DNA of 64,000 nucleotides from Verrucomicrobiaceae bacterium (GTDB lineage Bacteria; Verrucomicrobiota; Verrucomicrobiia; Verrucomicrobiales; Verrucomicrobiaceae), in NCBI GenBank assembly GCA_024232965.1, contig JACKQF010000004.1, forward strand, positions 620,001 to 684,000, in the 5' to 3' direction. The notes below the pieces were generated by a model. The model had not been told where the DNA came from. It did no database searches and saw only the letters and a list, made by a program, of their open reading frames with translations. How positions within the stretch are numbered: the first letter of the stretch is position 1; each line of letters opens with the position of its first letter. The position numbers were made by a program, and so were the translations under genes. Shown piece after piece: positions 18,097-27,300 of this stretch.

Positions 18097-20964
18097 ATGA
18101 ACGTCTCCTCCCTCCTTTACCTCTGTTTGATCGTTGGCACCACCGTGACAGCGGCCGACTGGCCGATGTGGCGCGCCGATGCCGGGCGCACAGCTAGCAC
18201 CACCCAGGCTGTGCCCGCTGATCTGGCGATCCTTTGGTCCCGTGATCTCGGACCGCTGACACCTGCCTACCGGGAGACACGTCTGCAGTTTGATCGCAGC
18301 CATGAGCCCGTCGTCGCTGGCCACACCTTAATCGTTGGCTCCTCCAGGGACGATAGCGTCACGGCCTTCGACACTGAGACCGGCTCCCAACTTTGGAAGA
18401 CCTTCACGGATGGGCCGATCCGTTTTGCACCGGTCATTGTGGATGACCGCGTCATCTTTGGCTCTGACGACGGGATCGTGCGCTGCGTTTCCCTGTCCAC
18501 CGGCAAGCAGATCTGGGACCGACGCGCCGTGCCTTCCAACCGTCATGTGCTGGGCAACGGACGTTTGATTTCCGTCTGGCCAGTGCGGGGTGGTCCTGTG
18601 GCGAAGGGGGGGCGAGTCTATCTCGCCGCAGGCGTTTGGCCGTTGGAGGGCGTCTTTGTTTATTGTCTAGATGCCAGGACTGGCGATGTCATCTGGCTCA
18701 ATGATCGCACCGGCTACATCTACGGCGTGCATCCGCATCAGGCAGAAGCCTTTGGTGGCGTGGCACCGCAGGGTTACCTGCTCATCGATGGAGAGGACCT
18801 CGTCGTGCCCAGCAGCTCCGCCTATCCCGCGCGCTTTGATTTAGCGACCGGAACTCTCAAAGAATTCGAACTGCCCTCAGCAGGTCGCCTACCGGGAGGA
18901 TGGTTTGCATCAACACCCGATGCAAAACAGGCGCAGAAATTGAAGCGTCGCGGACTCCTCTTTGACGATGCCGTCAACAACACGCGCCACGAAGACAAGC
19001 CCCGCAAAGAAGGCCTGCCGGACATTCGCACCAGCATCCACACGGCGGAACGTGACCTCGCCTTTGCCGGCCCATGGCCAGACATCAGCGGCACCGTGGG
19101 TAGTGTCGTCGTCGCTGCCGAAAAGTGCTTTGTCGTCACCGAGGAAGGCCGTCTCTATGCACTCGCCCCCAAGAGCGCAGTCACCCAAACTCCCAAGACC
19201 TGGAACCGCCCAACTCCTCGCGCCGCCGCAGGAGATCACGACATCGCGTCGCTCATCAAAACAGCAGGCACAGATCGCGGTTACGCCCTCATCATTGGCA
19301 GTGGACCTGAGGGATTCATTGAGTCTCTGGCAGACCAGACCCATTTCAAGATCACCACGTTGATTCCCGATAGCACCGCTCTCACCCAGTATCGGCAGCG
19401 CATGATTGATATCGGTCTCTACGGTGACCGCATCAGCGCATTCACCCTCGAATCGATCATCCACGGCCTGCCCCCCTACTTTGCAAACCTCATTCTCATC
19501 GCGCCCGGCACAGAAACACCCGACAAAGCCACCCTCGCATCCCTCTATTCTTGTCTGCGTCCGTATGGAGGCAAAATCATCGGCCCAGAGGCATTGCTGA
19601 CGGCCGCAAAAGACGCCGCGCTTCCACAAGTCGAACTCACTAGCGACTCAGCAAAGCACACGATCATCACCCGTACCGGAGCGCTGACTGGCAGCACCAA
19701 CTACACTGGCGACTGGAGTGCTAGCGATGATCTTTTGGTCAAATCACCCGTCGGCATTTTGTGGTTTGATGACAGCCTCGGAAATTTCAAGCGTGCTCCG
19801 CAACCACAGTTCATCGACGGCGTAATGGTCACCCAAAACAAGGACTGGATGGATGCCTCCACACGCAAAGGTCCCGTCGATTACCGCCTCTTGGCACCCG
19901 TGTTTAGCGATGTCTACACGGGCCGTGTACTCGATGAATACGAGGCACCCGCCCTGCGTGATCAATTTGCCGATGCCGACCTCAAGACCATCCAGCCCAA
20001 CCAATATCGCCCACCACATCAAAAGGACGACTGGAAGCCAGGGAAACCAAATCCCGGAACCCGCATCAACCCGATGACACTGGAAACCGAGCCTCGAGTC
20101 TTCCCCAAGAGCTATGGCTGCGACGGCGGTTTTGACTATGGCTCCATCTACACGATGCGTTCCGGCACTGCCGCCTTTTACGATAAGCGAGTCGAAAGCG
20201 GCACCATCCACATCAGCGGCCCACGCTCCGGGTGCACAAACAGCATTGTGCCTGCGAATGGAGTTCTGAATGTCCCTTACTTTTTCGAAGGCTGCACCTG
20301 TAGTTACCCTCTGCCAATGGCCGTTTCGTTGGTTAGCCTTCCAGAGACCTTTGAGCAATGGACCGCTTGGGGCGAGACACCTGCCTCCAGTCTTAGCGGA
20401 AAAATTCAGCGTCTCGGCATCAACTTCGGCGCGCCTGGAGATCGCAAAACAGAGGACGGCACTCTTTGGCTAGACTATCCTTCTGTCGGTGGCCCATCGC
20501 CAGAGATTGATGTGCAGATCGATCCACCCGACGCCAAGACTTACTACCACCACTCTGTCTGGATCGAAGGCGGCGAAGGCTGGCCCTGGGTCGCGGCGTC
20601 CGGTATTGAGGGAGCCAGCACGATCAAAGTTTCAGGACTCAAGCAAGGCAGCTACACCGTGCGACTCCACTTCGCGGAGCCCAAGGCATCAGCAACACGC
20701 GCATTGCGCCTCACCCTGCAAAAGCAAGTGGTCGTCGATCATTTCAACATCCTCACCGAAGCAGGCGGCCCACTGCGAGCACTGACAAAAACCTTCAAAA
20801 ACATCAGCAGTGCGGATGGCACTCTAACGGTCGGATTAGAGGCAACCAAGGGCCAAACATTGATCTGTGGCATTGAGATCAGTCACGAAGGTCTGCCGAT
20901 CCCACGGCCGCAAACACCCGCCGTCGTTCCTAGCCGAATTCGGCAGGAAATCAGCGCGGATTAG
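18097..20964 (+). CDS. Secreted PQQ-propeller / methyltransferase-like / malectin chimera
   Basis: 955 residues from the ATG at 18097, which starts a signal peptide (MNVSSLLYLCLIVGTTVTAA). Residues about 20-360 are PQQ-type beta-propeller blades (ITWPMWRAD-like start, TGSQLWKTF, TGKQIWDRRA, TGDVIWLND). Residues about 380-530 resemble a class I SAM-methyltransferase Rossmann fold (GYALIIGSGPEGFIESLA, then LPPYFANLILIAPG), interrupting the propeller; the propeller seems to resume later (FDYGSIYTMRSGTAAFYD). Residues about 815-931 resemble a malectin-type carbohydrate-binding domain (GSYTVRLHFAEP). Such proteins occur in Planctomycetes and Verrucomicrobia without a known function. A secreted methyltransferase would lack SAM, so the Rossmann domain is more likely structural. 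Confidence 0.82.
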   Translation: MNVSSLLYLCLIVGTTVTAADWPMWRADAGRTASTTQAVPADLAILWSRDLGPLTPAYRETRLQFDRSHEPVVAGHTLIVGSSRDDSVTAFDTETGSQLWKTFTDGPIRFAPVIVDDRVIFGSDDGIVRCVSLSTGKQIWDRRAVPSNRHVLGNGRLISVWPVRGGPVAKGGRVYLAAGVWPLEGVFVYCLDARTGDVIWLNDRTGYIYGVHPHQAEAFGGVAPQGYLLIDGEDLVVPSSSAYPARFDLATGTLKEFELPSAGRLPGGWFASTPDAKQAQKLKRRGLLFDDAVNNTRHEDKPRKEGLPDIRTSIHTAERDLAFAGPWPDISGTVGSVVVAAEKCFVVTEEGRLYALAPKSAVTQTPKTWNRPTPRAAAGDHDIASLIKTAGTDRGYALIIGSGPEGFIESLADQTHFKITTLIPDSTALTQYRQRMIDIGLYGDRISAFTLESIIHGLPPYFANLILIAPGTETPDKATLASLYSCLRPYGGKIIGPEALLTAAKDAALPQVELTSDSAKHTIITRTGALTGSTNYTGDWSASDDLLVKSPVGILWFDDSLGNFKRAPQPQFIDGVMVTQNKDWMDASTRKGPVDYRLLAPVFSDVYTGRVLDEYEAPALRDQFADADLKTIQPNQYRPPHQKDDWKPGKPNPGTRINPMTLETEPRVFPKSYGCDGGFDYGSIYTMRSGTAAFYDKRVESGTIHISGPRSGCTNSIVPANGVLNVPYFFEGCTCSYPLPMAVSLVSLPETFEQWTAWGETPASSLSGKIQRLGINFGAPGDRKTEDGTLWLDYPSVGGPSPEIDVQIDPPDAKTYYHHSVWIEGGEGWPWVAASGIEGASTIKVSGLKQGSYTVRLHFAEPKASATRALRLTLQKQVVVDHFNILTEAGGPLRALTKTFKNISSADGTLTVGLEATKGQTLICGIEISHEGLPIPRPQTPAVVPSRIRQEISAD

Positions 20965-21097
20965 ATTTATCTGCACGAGTCGTAATGACGACGTTGCCTT
21001 TTGCTGACTCTTTTGCAGCATTTGTGCTTTGCCATACCGATTTTTCCCTCCAAATTTGGAGTGAATTCAGTACCCTGTCTCACATCTCCAGTAAGTG

Positions 21098-21880
21098 ATG
21101 ACCACCTCAAACGCGCCTCACCTCCTCTTCCACAAATGGTCAGCACTCATGCTGGCTGCGGTCATGCTTTCGCAATGCGCTACGCAGAAAAAACCCATCG
21201 CCCCGGTTGTACCACCGCCTCCACCACCACCGGAGGCATATTGGAAAGGCGATGGCGTTTCTGGGCCACGGAAGATTGTCATCGATCTCAGCGAGCAACA
21301 GCTGCGCTACTTCAAGGGTGGCCAACTTGTCGGAGTTGCCCCCATTTCATCTGGACGCGAGAGCCACTCCACGACGACAGGCACCTACCGGATTATTGAA
21401 AAGGATCTAAACCACCGATCCTCCATCTACGGATCATTTGTGGATGCCGCGGGGAACGTCATCAACGACGATGTCGATACCCGGAGAGACAGCCCCCCGC
21501 CAGGTGCCAAGTACGTCGGGGCCGGGATGCGCTACTTCATGCGCGTCACGGGCGGCATCGGCATGCACGAAGGCTATCTGCCCGGCTATCCCGCCTCCCA
21601 CGGTTGCATCCGCCTCCCCACGAAGATGGCCGCGATTTTTTACAACGAAACTCCCGTCGGTACTCCCGTCGAGATAGTCGGTCACGCCTCGCTCGCAAGC
21701 CGCCAGACCGCTGTGCCAATCGGTGCAGACCTCTGGTCAACACCAGCCCCAGCAACGACTCAAAGCGACGTCGCAGCTGGGAAACCCGCAAAGCCGCCTC
21801 GGGAAAAAAGAGTTCGCCGCAGCAAACAGCCCAAGCCCGCGCCCCTACCTCCAGGCACCACTCTTTTTCTGGTGGAATAG
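21098..21880 (+). CDS. L,D-transpeptidase lipoprotein (YkuD family)
   Basis: 260 residues from ATG 21098 (a GTG three bases earlier is in frame). Lipoprotein signal with lipobox LSQC, then a proline stretch (VPPPPPPPEA). The YkuD domain runs from about residue 50 to 200 with GGIGMHEGYLPG and the catalytic SHGCIRLP (Cys170). It forms 3-3 peptidoglycan cross-links or anchors proteins to the wall in the periplasm. A basic, Pro/Lys-rich tail (KPPREKRVRRSKQPKP) may bind peptidoglycan or other anionic polymers. The next gene starts 10 bases after the stop. Confidence 0.9.
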   Translation: MTTSNAPHLLFHKWSALMLAAVMLSQCATQKKPIAPVVPPPPPPPEAYWKGDGVSGPRKIVIDLSEQQLRYFKGGQLVGVAPISSGRESHSTTTGTYRIIEKDLNHRSSIYGSFVDAAGNVINDDVDTRRDSPPPGAKYVGAGMRYFMRVTGGIGMHEGYLPGYPASHGCIRLPTKMAAIFYNETPVGTPVEIVGHASLASRQTAVPIGADLWSTPAPATTQSDVAAGKPAKPPREKRVRRSKQPKPAPLPPGTTLFLVE

Positions 21881-21890
21881 AGCCCCTCTC

Positions 21891-22664
21891 ATGAACCTGC
21901 GCCTCATCGCTTTCCAGGCAGCATCGGCTATCGCCCTGGTCACTCAGGCGACGTCTGCGGAATTCGTTCCCCCGTATAACGACCTCGTCCTTAACGCCAT
22001 CCAGACCATGCCCGGCGGTGGTGGCTACACGACCACTCCTGCCGCAGACGCAGGACTTGAACGCGCAGTCAGCCTCGGATGGTTTGGTCTTCGCATAGCA
22101 CCGCACCGGGCGCAGCCGAGCTATTGCTCAGGTGCCACCTATCAGGTCTTCATTTCCGCTCTTCAGGCAGCGTGCGAACGCAGCCAAATCCGTATGCCCC
22201 GCGCCGTGCAGCGCTCTCTCGTGATGGAACGTCAACCTGACGGCGTCGGTGTTTGGGGCCGCTGGAATGCCAATGGACCAGGCACTGCAAGGCTGTTTCA
22301 TGAGACCGGATTGGGCGTCAATTTTGAAGACTGGTCCCTGGCGCGACCCGGCGACTTTCTGAAAATTTTTTGGAACGAACACATCGGAAAGCGCGAGCGT
22401 GGCCACTCCGTCGTCTTTTTGGCCCGAGAAAAAGACCGCACCGGCGCGTGGCAGGTCCGCATTTGGTCGTCAAATCAACCCGATGGCTACGGTGCCAAAA
22501 CCGTGCCGCAGTCCGACATCAAACGCGCCATCTTCTCCCGACTGACACACCCCAGCGCTTGTACCAATCTCCCAGGTCTAGGTGTAGAGACCTATCTAGC
22601 CGACATGCTGCGGCGCGATGGCTCTATAGCAGAACTGCGGGCCTTGACCGGACTGAGCCGGTGA
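21891..22664 (+). CDS. Secreted NlpC/P60-like putative cysteine hydrolase
   Basis: 257 residues from the ATG at 21891, which opens a signal peptide (MNLRLIAFQAASAIALVTQATSA); the frame extends upstream through the transpeptidase gene but that part is a shadow. A Cys in PSYCSGATYQ (Cys79) at the start of a helix, and a His in GHSVVFLA (His172) followed by a strand and SSNQPDGYG, match the Cys-His-polar order of NlpC/P60 and CHAP amidases. The adjacent L,D-transpeptidase supports a role in peptidoglycan. The family assignment is by pattern only, so moderate confidence. Confidence 0.6.
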   Translation: MNLRLIAFQAASAIALVTQATSAEFVPPYNDLVLNAIQTMPGGGGYTTTPAADAGLERAVSLGWFGLRIAPHRAQPSYCSGATYQVFISALQAACERSQIRMPRAVQRSLVMERQPDGVGVWGRWNANGPGTARLFHETGLGVNFEDWSLARPGDFLKIFWNEHIGKRERGHSVVFLAREKDRTGAWQVRIWSSNQPDGYGAKTVPQSDIKRAIFSRLTHPSACTNLPGLGVETYLADMLRRDGSIAELRALTGLSR

Positions 22665-22762
22665 GATCAGAAAGCCGTCCAACCAGCAAAGGCATGTCGT
22701 GAGCAAGTCTCAAAGACTCTCGCTCGTATTACCCTGCTCCAATCTCCAAACCATTGCTTACC

Positions 22763-23674
22763 ATGACATCCCTTCCCCGCCGTGAATTCCTCCGTCGTTC
22801 TGCATTGCTCGCCGCTGGGGCAGCCTTCCCTGTCGCGAGACAAGTGACCGCCGCACCGGATGCGCCTGACGCCTTGGCGGGTCGGCTCTACAAAACGCTG
22901 AAGATCGGCATGGTGAAAAATGTTCCTACCTTGACGGAGAAATTCAAAATCGCCAAGGAAGCAGGCTTTCATGGCATCGAAATGAACGCGCCCGGCCTCG
23001 ATATCGAAGAGACCAAGAAGGCGATCGTGGAGTCAGGTCTTCCGGTGGATGGCGCGGTCTGCGCCTCCCACTGGCGCATCCGCCACACCAGCGCCGACGA
23101 TGCGACCCGCGCCCAAGCCCTTCATGATTTGAAAAACGGCCTCCGCCAAACCCGCGCCATCGGTGGCCACAGTTTGTTGCTCGTCGTCGGCAAAGGAGAG
23201 GACGGGCCTGAAAACGAGATCTGGGAACGCTCGATCGAGAATATCTCCAAAGCCATCCCCGTCGCCGCCGAGGAGGGCGTGACCATCGTCATCGAAAACG
23301 TCTGGAACCAATTCCTCTACGACCATGAAGGCGGCCACGACCAGACCGCCGACAAGTTTGTGAAGTATGTCGATGAATTCCGCTCCCCGTGGGTTGGCAT
23401 GCACTTCGACATCGGTAACCACTGGAAATACGGCAGCATGGGCGACTGGATCCGCCAACTCGGCAAACGCATCTACAAGCTGGACGTGAAAGGATTCTCC
23501 CGCGCAGAGAGCAAGTTCACTGCCATCGGAGAAGGAGATCTGGACTTTGCCGACGTGCGCAAAGCCCTAAACGAGATCAACTACTACGGCTGGTGCGCCG
23601 CCGAAGTCGCCGGCGGCGGACTCGAAGAGCTAAAGATCGTGTCCGATCAAATGGACAAGGTTTTTGGTCTTTGA
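22763..23674 (+). CDS. Tat-exported sugar phosphate isomerase/epimerase-like protein
   Basis: 303 residues from the ATG at 22763. Twin-arginine signal (PRREFLRRSALLAAGAAFPVA). TIM-barrel of the AP-endonuclease-2/xylose-isomerase-like family: IVIENVWNQFLYD supplies a metal-binding Glu, GMHFDIGNHW supplies Asp/His, and the ending has IGEGDLDFADV and CAAEVAGGG (Glu). The true substrate is unknown; exported members are common in Planctomycetes/Verrucomicrobia and are usually linked to sugar metabolism. The 98-base gap upstream holds no gene. Confidence 0.85.
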   Translation: MTSLPRREFLRRSALLAAGAAFPVARQVTAAPDAPDALAGRLYKTLKIGMVKNVPTLTEKFKIAKEAGFHGIEMNAPGLDIEETKKAIVESGLPVDGAVCASHWRIRHTSADDATRAQALHDLKNGLRQTRAIGGHSLLLVVGKGEDGPENEIWERSIENISKAIPVAAEEGVTIVIENVWNQFLYDHEGGHDQTADKFVKYVDEFRSPWVGMHFDIGNHWKYGSMGDWIRQLGKRIYKLDVKGFSRAESKFTAIGEGDLDFADVRKALNEINYYGWCAAEVAGGGLEELKIVSDQMDKVFGL

Positions 23675-23699
23675 TCACTTCTGCACGAGTGCTCGCCAC

Positions 23700-25871
23700 T
23701 TACTGCGGCCGGGAAGGCGTCATGGCGGCGGCTTTTTCGATGAGTTGTAGGAACTCGCCACGGTAGCCATTCTTGTCGGGTCCTTTGCCTTCCCGGGCGA
23801 GTTGGCGGATGCTGTCCCAGGTGAGCTGGCCCTTGTAAGCGGAGTCGCGCAGCAGGAGTCCGAAGCCAGCAACGCTGGCGGTGAATTTGAACTCGCGACT
23901 CGCAGCCTTCAACTTCTTCCCTTCATCTTTGACGGGCACTTCGATGAGTTGGCTGACGTTGCCATCCGGTTTCTTGTAGCGCAGTTTCACCGTCATGACC
24001 TCGTCAGTCTCCGCAGCAGGTGTCAGCTTCTCCTCCGGCAGAGGTGAGGCCGCCGCGACTTGGTTTTGATACTTGAGCGCATCCACCAAAGGCTGCGGCT
24101 CGGCATCCAGAGGCAGACTGGCGGGAACGATTTCGTACAAAGCGGTCACCGTATGACCTGCACCGATTTCGCCAGCGTCCTTGGTATCATCGTTGAAGTC
24201 TTCTTTAGCCAGGAGCCGATTTTCATAACCGATGAGTCGATAGCCACGCACTTGAGCAGGATTGAACTCCACTTGGACCTTCACATCCTTGGCGATGGTC
24301 ACCAAGGTGCCAGACATCTGCTCCACCAGCACCTTGCGCGCCTCAGCAAGGTTATCGATATAGGCGTAGTTGCCATTACCCTTGTCTGCGAGCGTCTCCA
24401 TGGTGCGATCCTGGAGATTGCCACTGCCATATCCCAGCACGCTGAGAAAGACTCCGCTGCGTGCCTTCTCCGCGATGAGCTTTTCAAGTTCTTCGGGCGA
24501 GGTCGTGCCGACGTTAAAATCTCCATCGGTGCAGAGGATCACACGGTTCACGCCGTCTTTGATAAAGCCTGACACCGCCTGCTCATAGGCCAGCTTGATG
24601 CCTGCGCTACCATGGGTACCACCGCCTGCGCGGAGGTTGTCAACGGCAGCCAAGATCTCCGCCTTTTTCATCCCATTGGTGGACGGCAAGACGACACCAC
24701 TTTGGCCTGCATAGACAACCAGCGATACGCGACCCTCTTCGCCGAGGCGCTCAGTCAGCATGCGCAGGGATTGCTGAACCAGAGGGAGTTTATTGGGCTC
24801 GTTCATGGAGCCAGAGACATCGACAAGAAAGACGAGGTTGCTGTTGCGATGCTCCATCCCGATCTCTTGGCCCTTAATCGCGATTCGGGCGAGCCGATGC
24901 TGCGGCTGCCAGGGGCACTGAGAGAGCTCCACATGCACCGCAAAGGGGTCTTTATCCGCAGCGGGGCCATCGATGTCATAGGGGAAATAGTTGACCAACT
25001 CCTCAATCCGAACGGCCTCCTGTGGCGGCAGCATATTCTGATTCAAGAAACGCCGCACATTCGAATACGAGGCCGTATCGACATCAATCGAAAACGTGGA
25101 AAGCGGGACGCGCGCCACTTCCTGAACAGTGTTCTCGATGAACTGGGAGTAGGTCTCAGTGTTTGCCTTCCTGTCATACTGCGGCTCAACAACATAACCA
25201 AACCGCTGGGGGATCTCAGGAGGGGCGTAGTCTTGCCTGTCCATAGATGATCGTTGAATCACCCGATCCATCGTCTGCCCCAGATTTAGTTCCACGTTGC
25301 GCAACACGGGAGATGGCGGCGCAGCAGCGACGACGTCCGGCGCAATAAATGCGTCAGCAGGTGGCGAAGCCACCAAGCCGGGGCGCGATGCGTCCCCTAA
25401 GCCTGTGACACTCGGCTTGCCTGGTTGCGGAACGGGCGACATCTCCTTCTTCCTCGCGTCTGCCTTGTCTGGCAAAACAGGAGCGGCCTGGACCTTCAGA
25501 TCGTCGCCAGTCAAAACAAACTCCTCCGTGACGTGCTGCTTCTCCTGCTTGATCATCAGCACACCGCTGATCACCACTACAGCCGCGGCGGTGGCGATGT
25601 TCGCAATGGCGTATCGCCTCCACCAGGGCGTGGACTCAGCCAGCGCAGTCGGTGGAGGCAGGGCGGCGAGGGCGGCGAGGGCGCCGCGTTGATCTTCGCT
25701 CAACGCGAAGTCTTCGTCGCGCAGTTCCGCGCTGAGAAAGTCGCAGAAAGACTTCACTTCATCAGCTTGGTATAGCACATCAGGGTCTGCCTGGAGCGCA
25801 GCCTCGATCTTTGGCTGATCTTCGGCGGGCAATTCGTTGAGTGCCCAGGCGGTGATTTGTTCGGGTTTCAT
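23700..25871 (-). CDS. VWA domain protein (YfbK-like) with anti-sigma-like N-terminus
   Basis: 723 residues. An acidic N-terminal cytoplasmic segment (MKPEQITAWALNELPAEDQ, anti-sigma/zinc-finger-like in look but without a clear Cys/His site) is followed by one membrane segment (YAIANIATAAAVVVISGVLMI, about residues 87-107) and a Pro/Ala-rich linker. Next come the YfbK N-terminal domain (FSIDVDTASYSNVRRFL) and a VWA domain with intact MIDAS start DVSGSMN, then a DUF3520-like C-terminus. It starts 20 bases downstream of the ECF sigma gene, so it may be the membrane regulator or the output of that sigma factor. Confidence 0.9.
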   Translation of the reverse strand: MKPEQITAWALNELPAEDQPKIEAALQADPDVLYQADEVKSFCDFLSAELRDEDFALSEDQRGALAALAALPPPTALAESTPWWRRYAIANIATAAAVVVISGVLMIKQEKQHVTEEFVLTGDDLKVQAAPVLPDKADARKKEMSPVPQPGKPSVTGLGDASRPGLVASPPADAFIAPDVVAAAPPSPVLRNVELNLGQTMDRVIQRSSMDRQDYAPPEIPQRFGYVVEPQYDRKANTETYSQFIENTVQEVARVPLSTFSIDVDTASYSNVRRFLNQNMLPPQEAVRIEELVNYFPYDIDGPAADKDPFAVHVELSQCPWQPQHRLARIAIKGQEIGMEHRNSNLVFLVDVSGSMNEPNKLPLVQQSLRMLTERLGEEGRVSLVVYAGQSGVVLPSTNGMKKAEILAAVDNLRAGGGTHGSAGIKLAYEQAVSGFIKDGVNRVILCTDGDFNVGTTSPEELEKLIAEKARSGVFLSVLGYGSGNLQDRTMETLADKGNGNYAYIDNLAEARKVLVEQMSGTLVTIAKDVKVQVEFNPAQVRGYRLIGYENRLLAKEDFNDDTKDAGEIGAGHTVTALYEIVPASLPLDAEPQPLVDALKYQNQVAAASPLPEEKLTPAAETDEVMTVKLRYKKPDGNVSQLIEVPVKDEGKKLKAASREFKFTASVAGFGLLLRDSAYKGQLTWDSIRQLAREGKGPDKNGYRGEFLQLIEKAAAMTPSRPQ

Positions 25872-25891
25872 GGTGGTCTTGAGGGAAAAGG

Positions 25892-26425
25892 TTAGTGCTT
25901 GGAGATGGCTAGGGCCGCCTCTGGATCGATTGATTGCCAGCGCTTGCGCAGGCTCTCCACGCCGTGGTGGATGAGGTAGCCGACATTGCCCATGCTGGTT
26001 TTCATGGCCTCGGAGATTTGCTTGTAGTCGAGCCCTGCGATGAACTTCAGCCGCACGGCCTCGCGCTGTCGATCCGGCAGCTCGCCGATGAGTTGGCGCA
26101 GGGTGGCAGCAGTCTCGCGGGTCTCCATTTCCTCGCTCGGTCCGGGTTCCGAGGAGGCCTCAAGCTCAAGTGTTTCGGTATCCATGGAGATGATGCGTGA
26201 GTTTTTGCGGTGATGATCGAGCGCACGATTCTTGCAGACGGTAAAGAGCCAGGGGGCGATGTGGTCTTCATCCAGTCCTGCGAGGTGGTGGTGCAATTTG
26301 ATGAACACGTCCTGCACTACGTCCCGGGCGTCTTCGAGATCAGCCGTGAAGCTGAAGGCGTACCGAACGAGGGGGCGTTCGTAGCGCTGTAGGATCTCGG
26401 TGAAGGCGTGGGAGGGATCGCTCAT
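25892..26425 (-). CDS. RNA polymerase ECF-type sigma factor
   Basis: 177 residues from the ATG at 26425 (MSDPSHAFTEILQRYERPLV); an upstream TTG at 26488 would give 198. Region 2 contains DARDVVQDVFIKLHHHL and region 4 contains LPDRQREAVRLKFIAGLDYKQISEAMK with a helix-turn-helix. It directs RNA polymerase to a small regulon. Its partner is probably the VWA membrane protein encoded immediately downstream, judging by order and spacing. Confidence 0.92.
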   Translation of the reverse strand: MSDPSHAFTEILQRYERPLVRYAFSFTADLEDARDVVQDVFIKLHHHLAGLDEDHIAPWLFTVCKNRALDHHRKNSRIISMDTETLELEASSEPGPSEEMETRETAATLRQLIGELPDRQREAVRLKFIAGLDYKQISEAMKTSMGNVGYLIHHGVESLRKRWQSIDPEAALAISKH

Positions 26426-26614
26426 TCGGGTAGGTTCAAGGGGCTTCACGACTGGGGCGTGGATTTCTTGGGGCGTAAATTCTGTCAATACAGCTTTTTA
26501 TCGCAAAATAGGGCTCATTGTGGCCTTTTCTGCATTTGACGGTATGCGTGGGCAGGGCTAGAAACTCGCAGACCGAACGTCTGTCCCGACACACTGTCTC
26601 TTATTTTTGTGAAT

Positions 26615-27244
26615 ATGCAGCCTGAACGCCTTCCCCGTCTCTTTCTTGTCTTGGCCGTCGCGGTCATGACCCACGTGAACTCCCATGCGGCAAACCTGCC
26701 CGCAGATCATCCCTGCGTGGCCATCGTCAAAGATTACCTGACCGATGTGGTGAACCAGGACTGGAAAGGTGCAGCGGGCTACTTGGCGGAGTTTTCCCTC
26801 GTGCAGCGCCAGCGCGATACCGTCGCCGCCATCAAGATGGCCCCGACGATGACCGAAGAAGCAGCGATGCTGGCCAAGCTGGGCGTAAAAGACGTGCGTG
26901 AATTGGAAAAGATGACCCCACAGGATCTCTATGTGGCAGAGCGTCAGGCGGTTCATGAAAAGCTGGCACTGCCTGAAGACGTGGTGAAGCGCAAAAAAGA
27001 GTCCCTCAAGGTTGATGTCCTGGGCGTCTGTGGCGAGGAAGAAGGAAAGATCGTCCACATCGTGGTGCGCACCAGCCAGGAAACCATGACGGATCGTATC
27101 GAAGAGCTTTTCCTCATCTCTCTGGTGCAGGACAAAGATAACGCCAAGAAGTGGTTCATCGTCCCTGAGATGATGCGCCCAACCAAAGTGCCTCTCGCCG
27201 ATGCTGCCGCTGACAGCGCGCCAGCCCCAGCTCCGGCGAAGTAA
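26615..27244 (+). CDS. Secreted protein of unknown function
   Basis: 209 residues from the ATG at 26615; a GTG two codons earlier is in frame. Signal peptide LPRLFLVLAVAVMTHVNSHAA. The mature part is alpha/beta with an initial helix (VAIVKDYLTDVVNQDWKGAAGYL) and a beta stretch (GKIVHIVVRTSQ ... EELFLISLVQD), similar in outline to NTF2-like/lumazine-binding-like folds, though I cannot assign a family. A low-complexity Ala/Pro tail ends it. It is divergent from the sigma factor gene (189 bases apart) and ends at a strong terminator, so it is a single-gene unit that could be a sigma target. Confidence 0.8.
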   Translation: MQPERLPRLFLVLAVAVMTHVNSHAANLPADHPCVAIVKDYLTDVVNQDWKGAAGYLAEFSLVQRQRDTVAAIKMAPTMTEEAAMLAKLGVKDVRELEKMTPQDLYVAERQAVHEKLALPEDVVKRKKESLKVDVLGVCGEEEGKIVHIVVRTSQETMTDRIEELFLISLVQDKDNAKKWFIVPEMMRPTKVPLADAAADSAPAPAPAK

Positions 27245-27260
27245 TCCCTTTCATCCCAAC

Positions 27261-27297
27261 AAAAAGGCCCCGCTGCACTGCAACGGGGCCTTTTTTT
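27261..27297. terminator. Bidirectional intrinsic terminator
   Basis: AAAAAGGCCCCG, an 11-base loop and CGGGGCCTTTTTTT form a GC-rich stem flanked by an A-run on the left and a T-run on the right. It lies between the convergent stops of the secreted protein gene and the M16 peptidase gene and can terminate both. Confidence 0.92.
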
Positions 27298-27300
27298 GTA

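Noticed and set aside
24612..25250. 212-residue plus-strand frame opposite the VWA gene
   Set aside because: Shadow frame; the minus-strand frame carries the MIDAS motif and family features.
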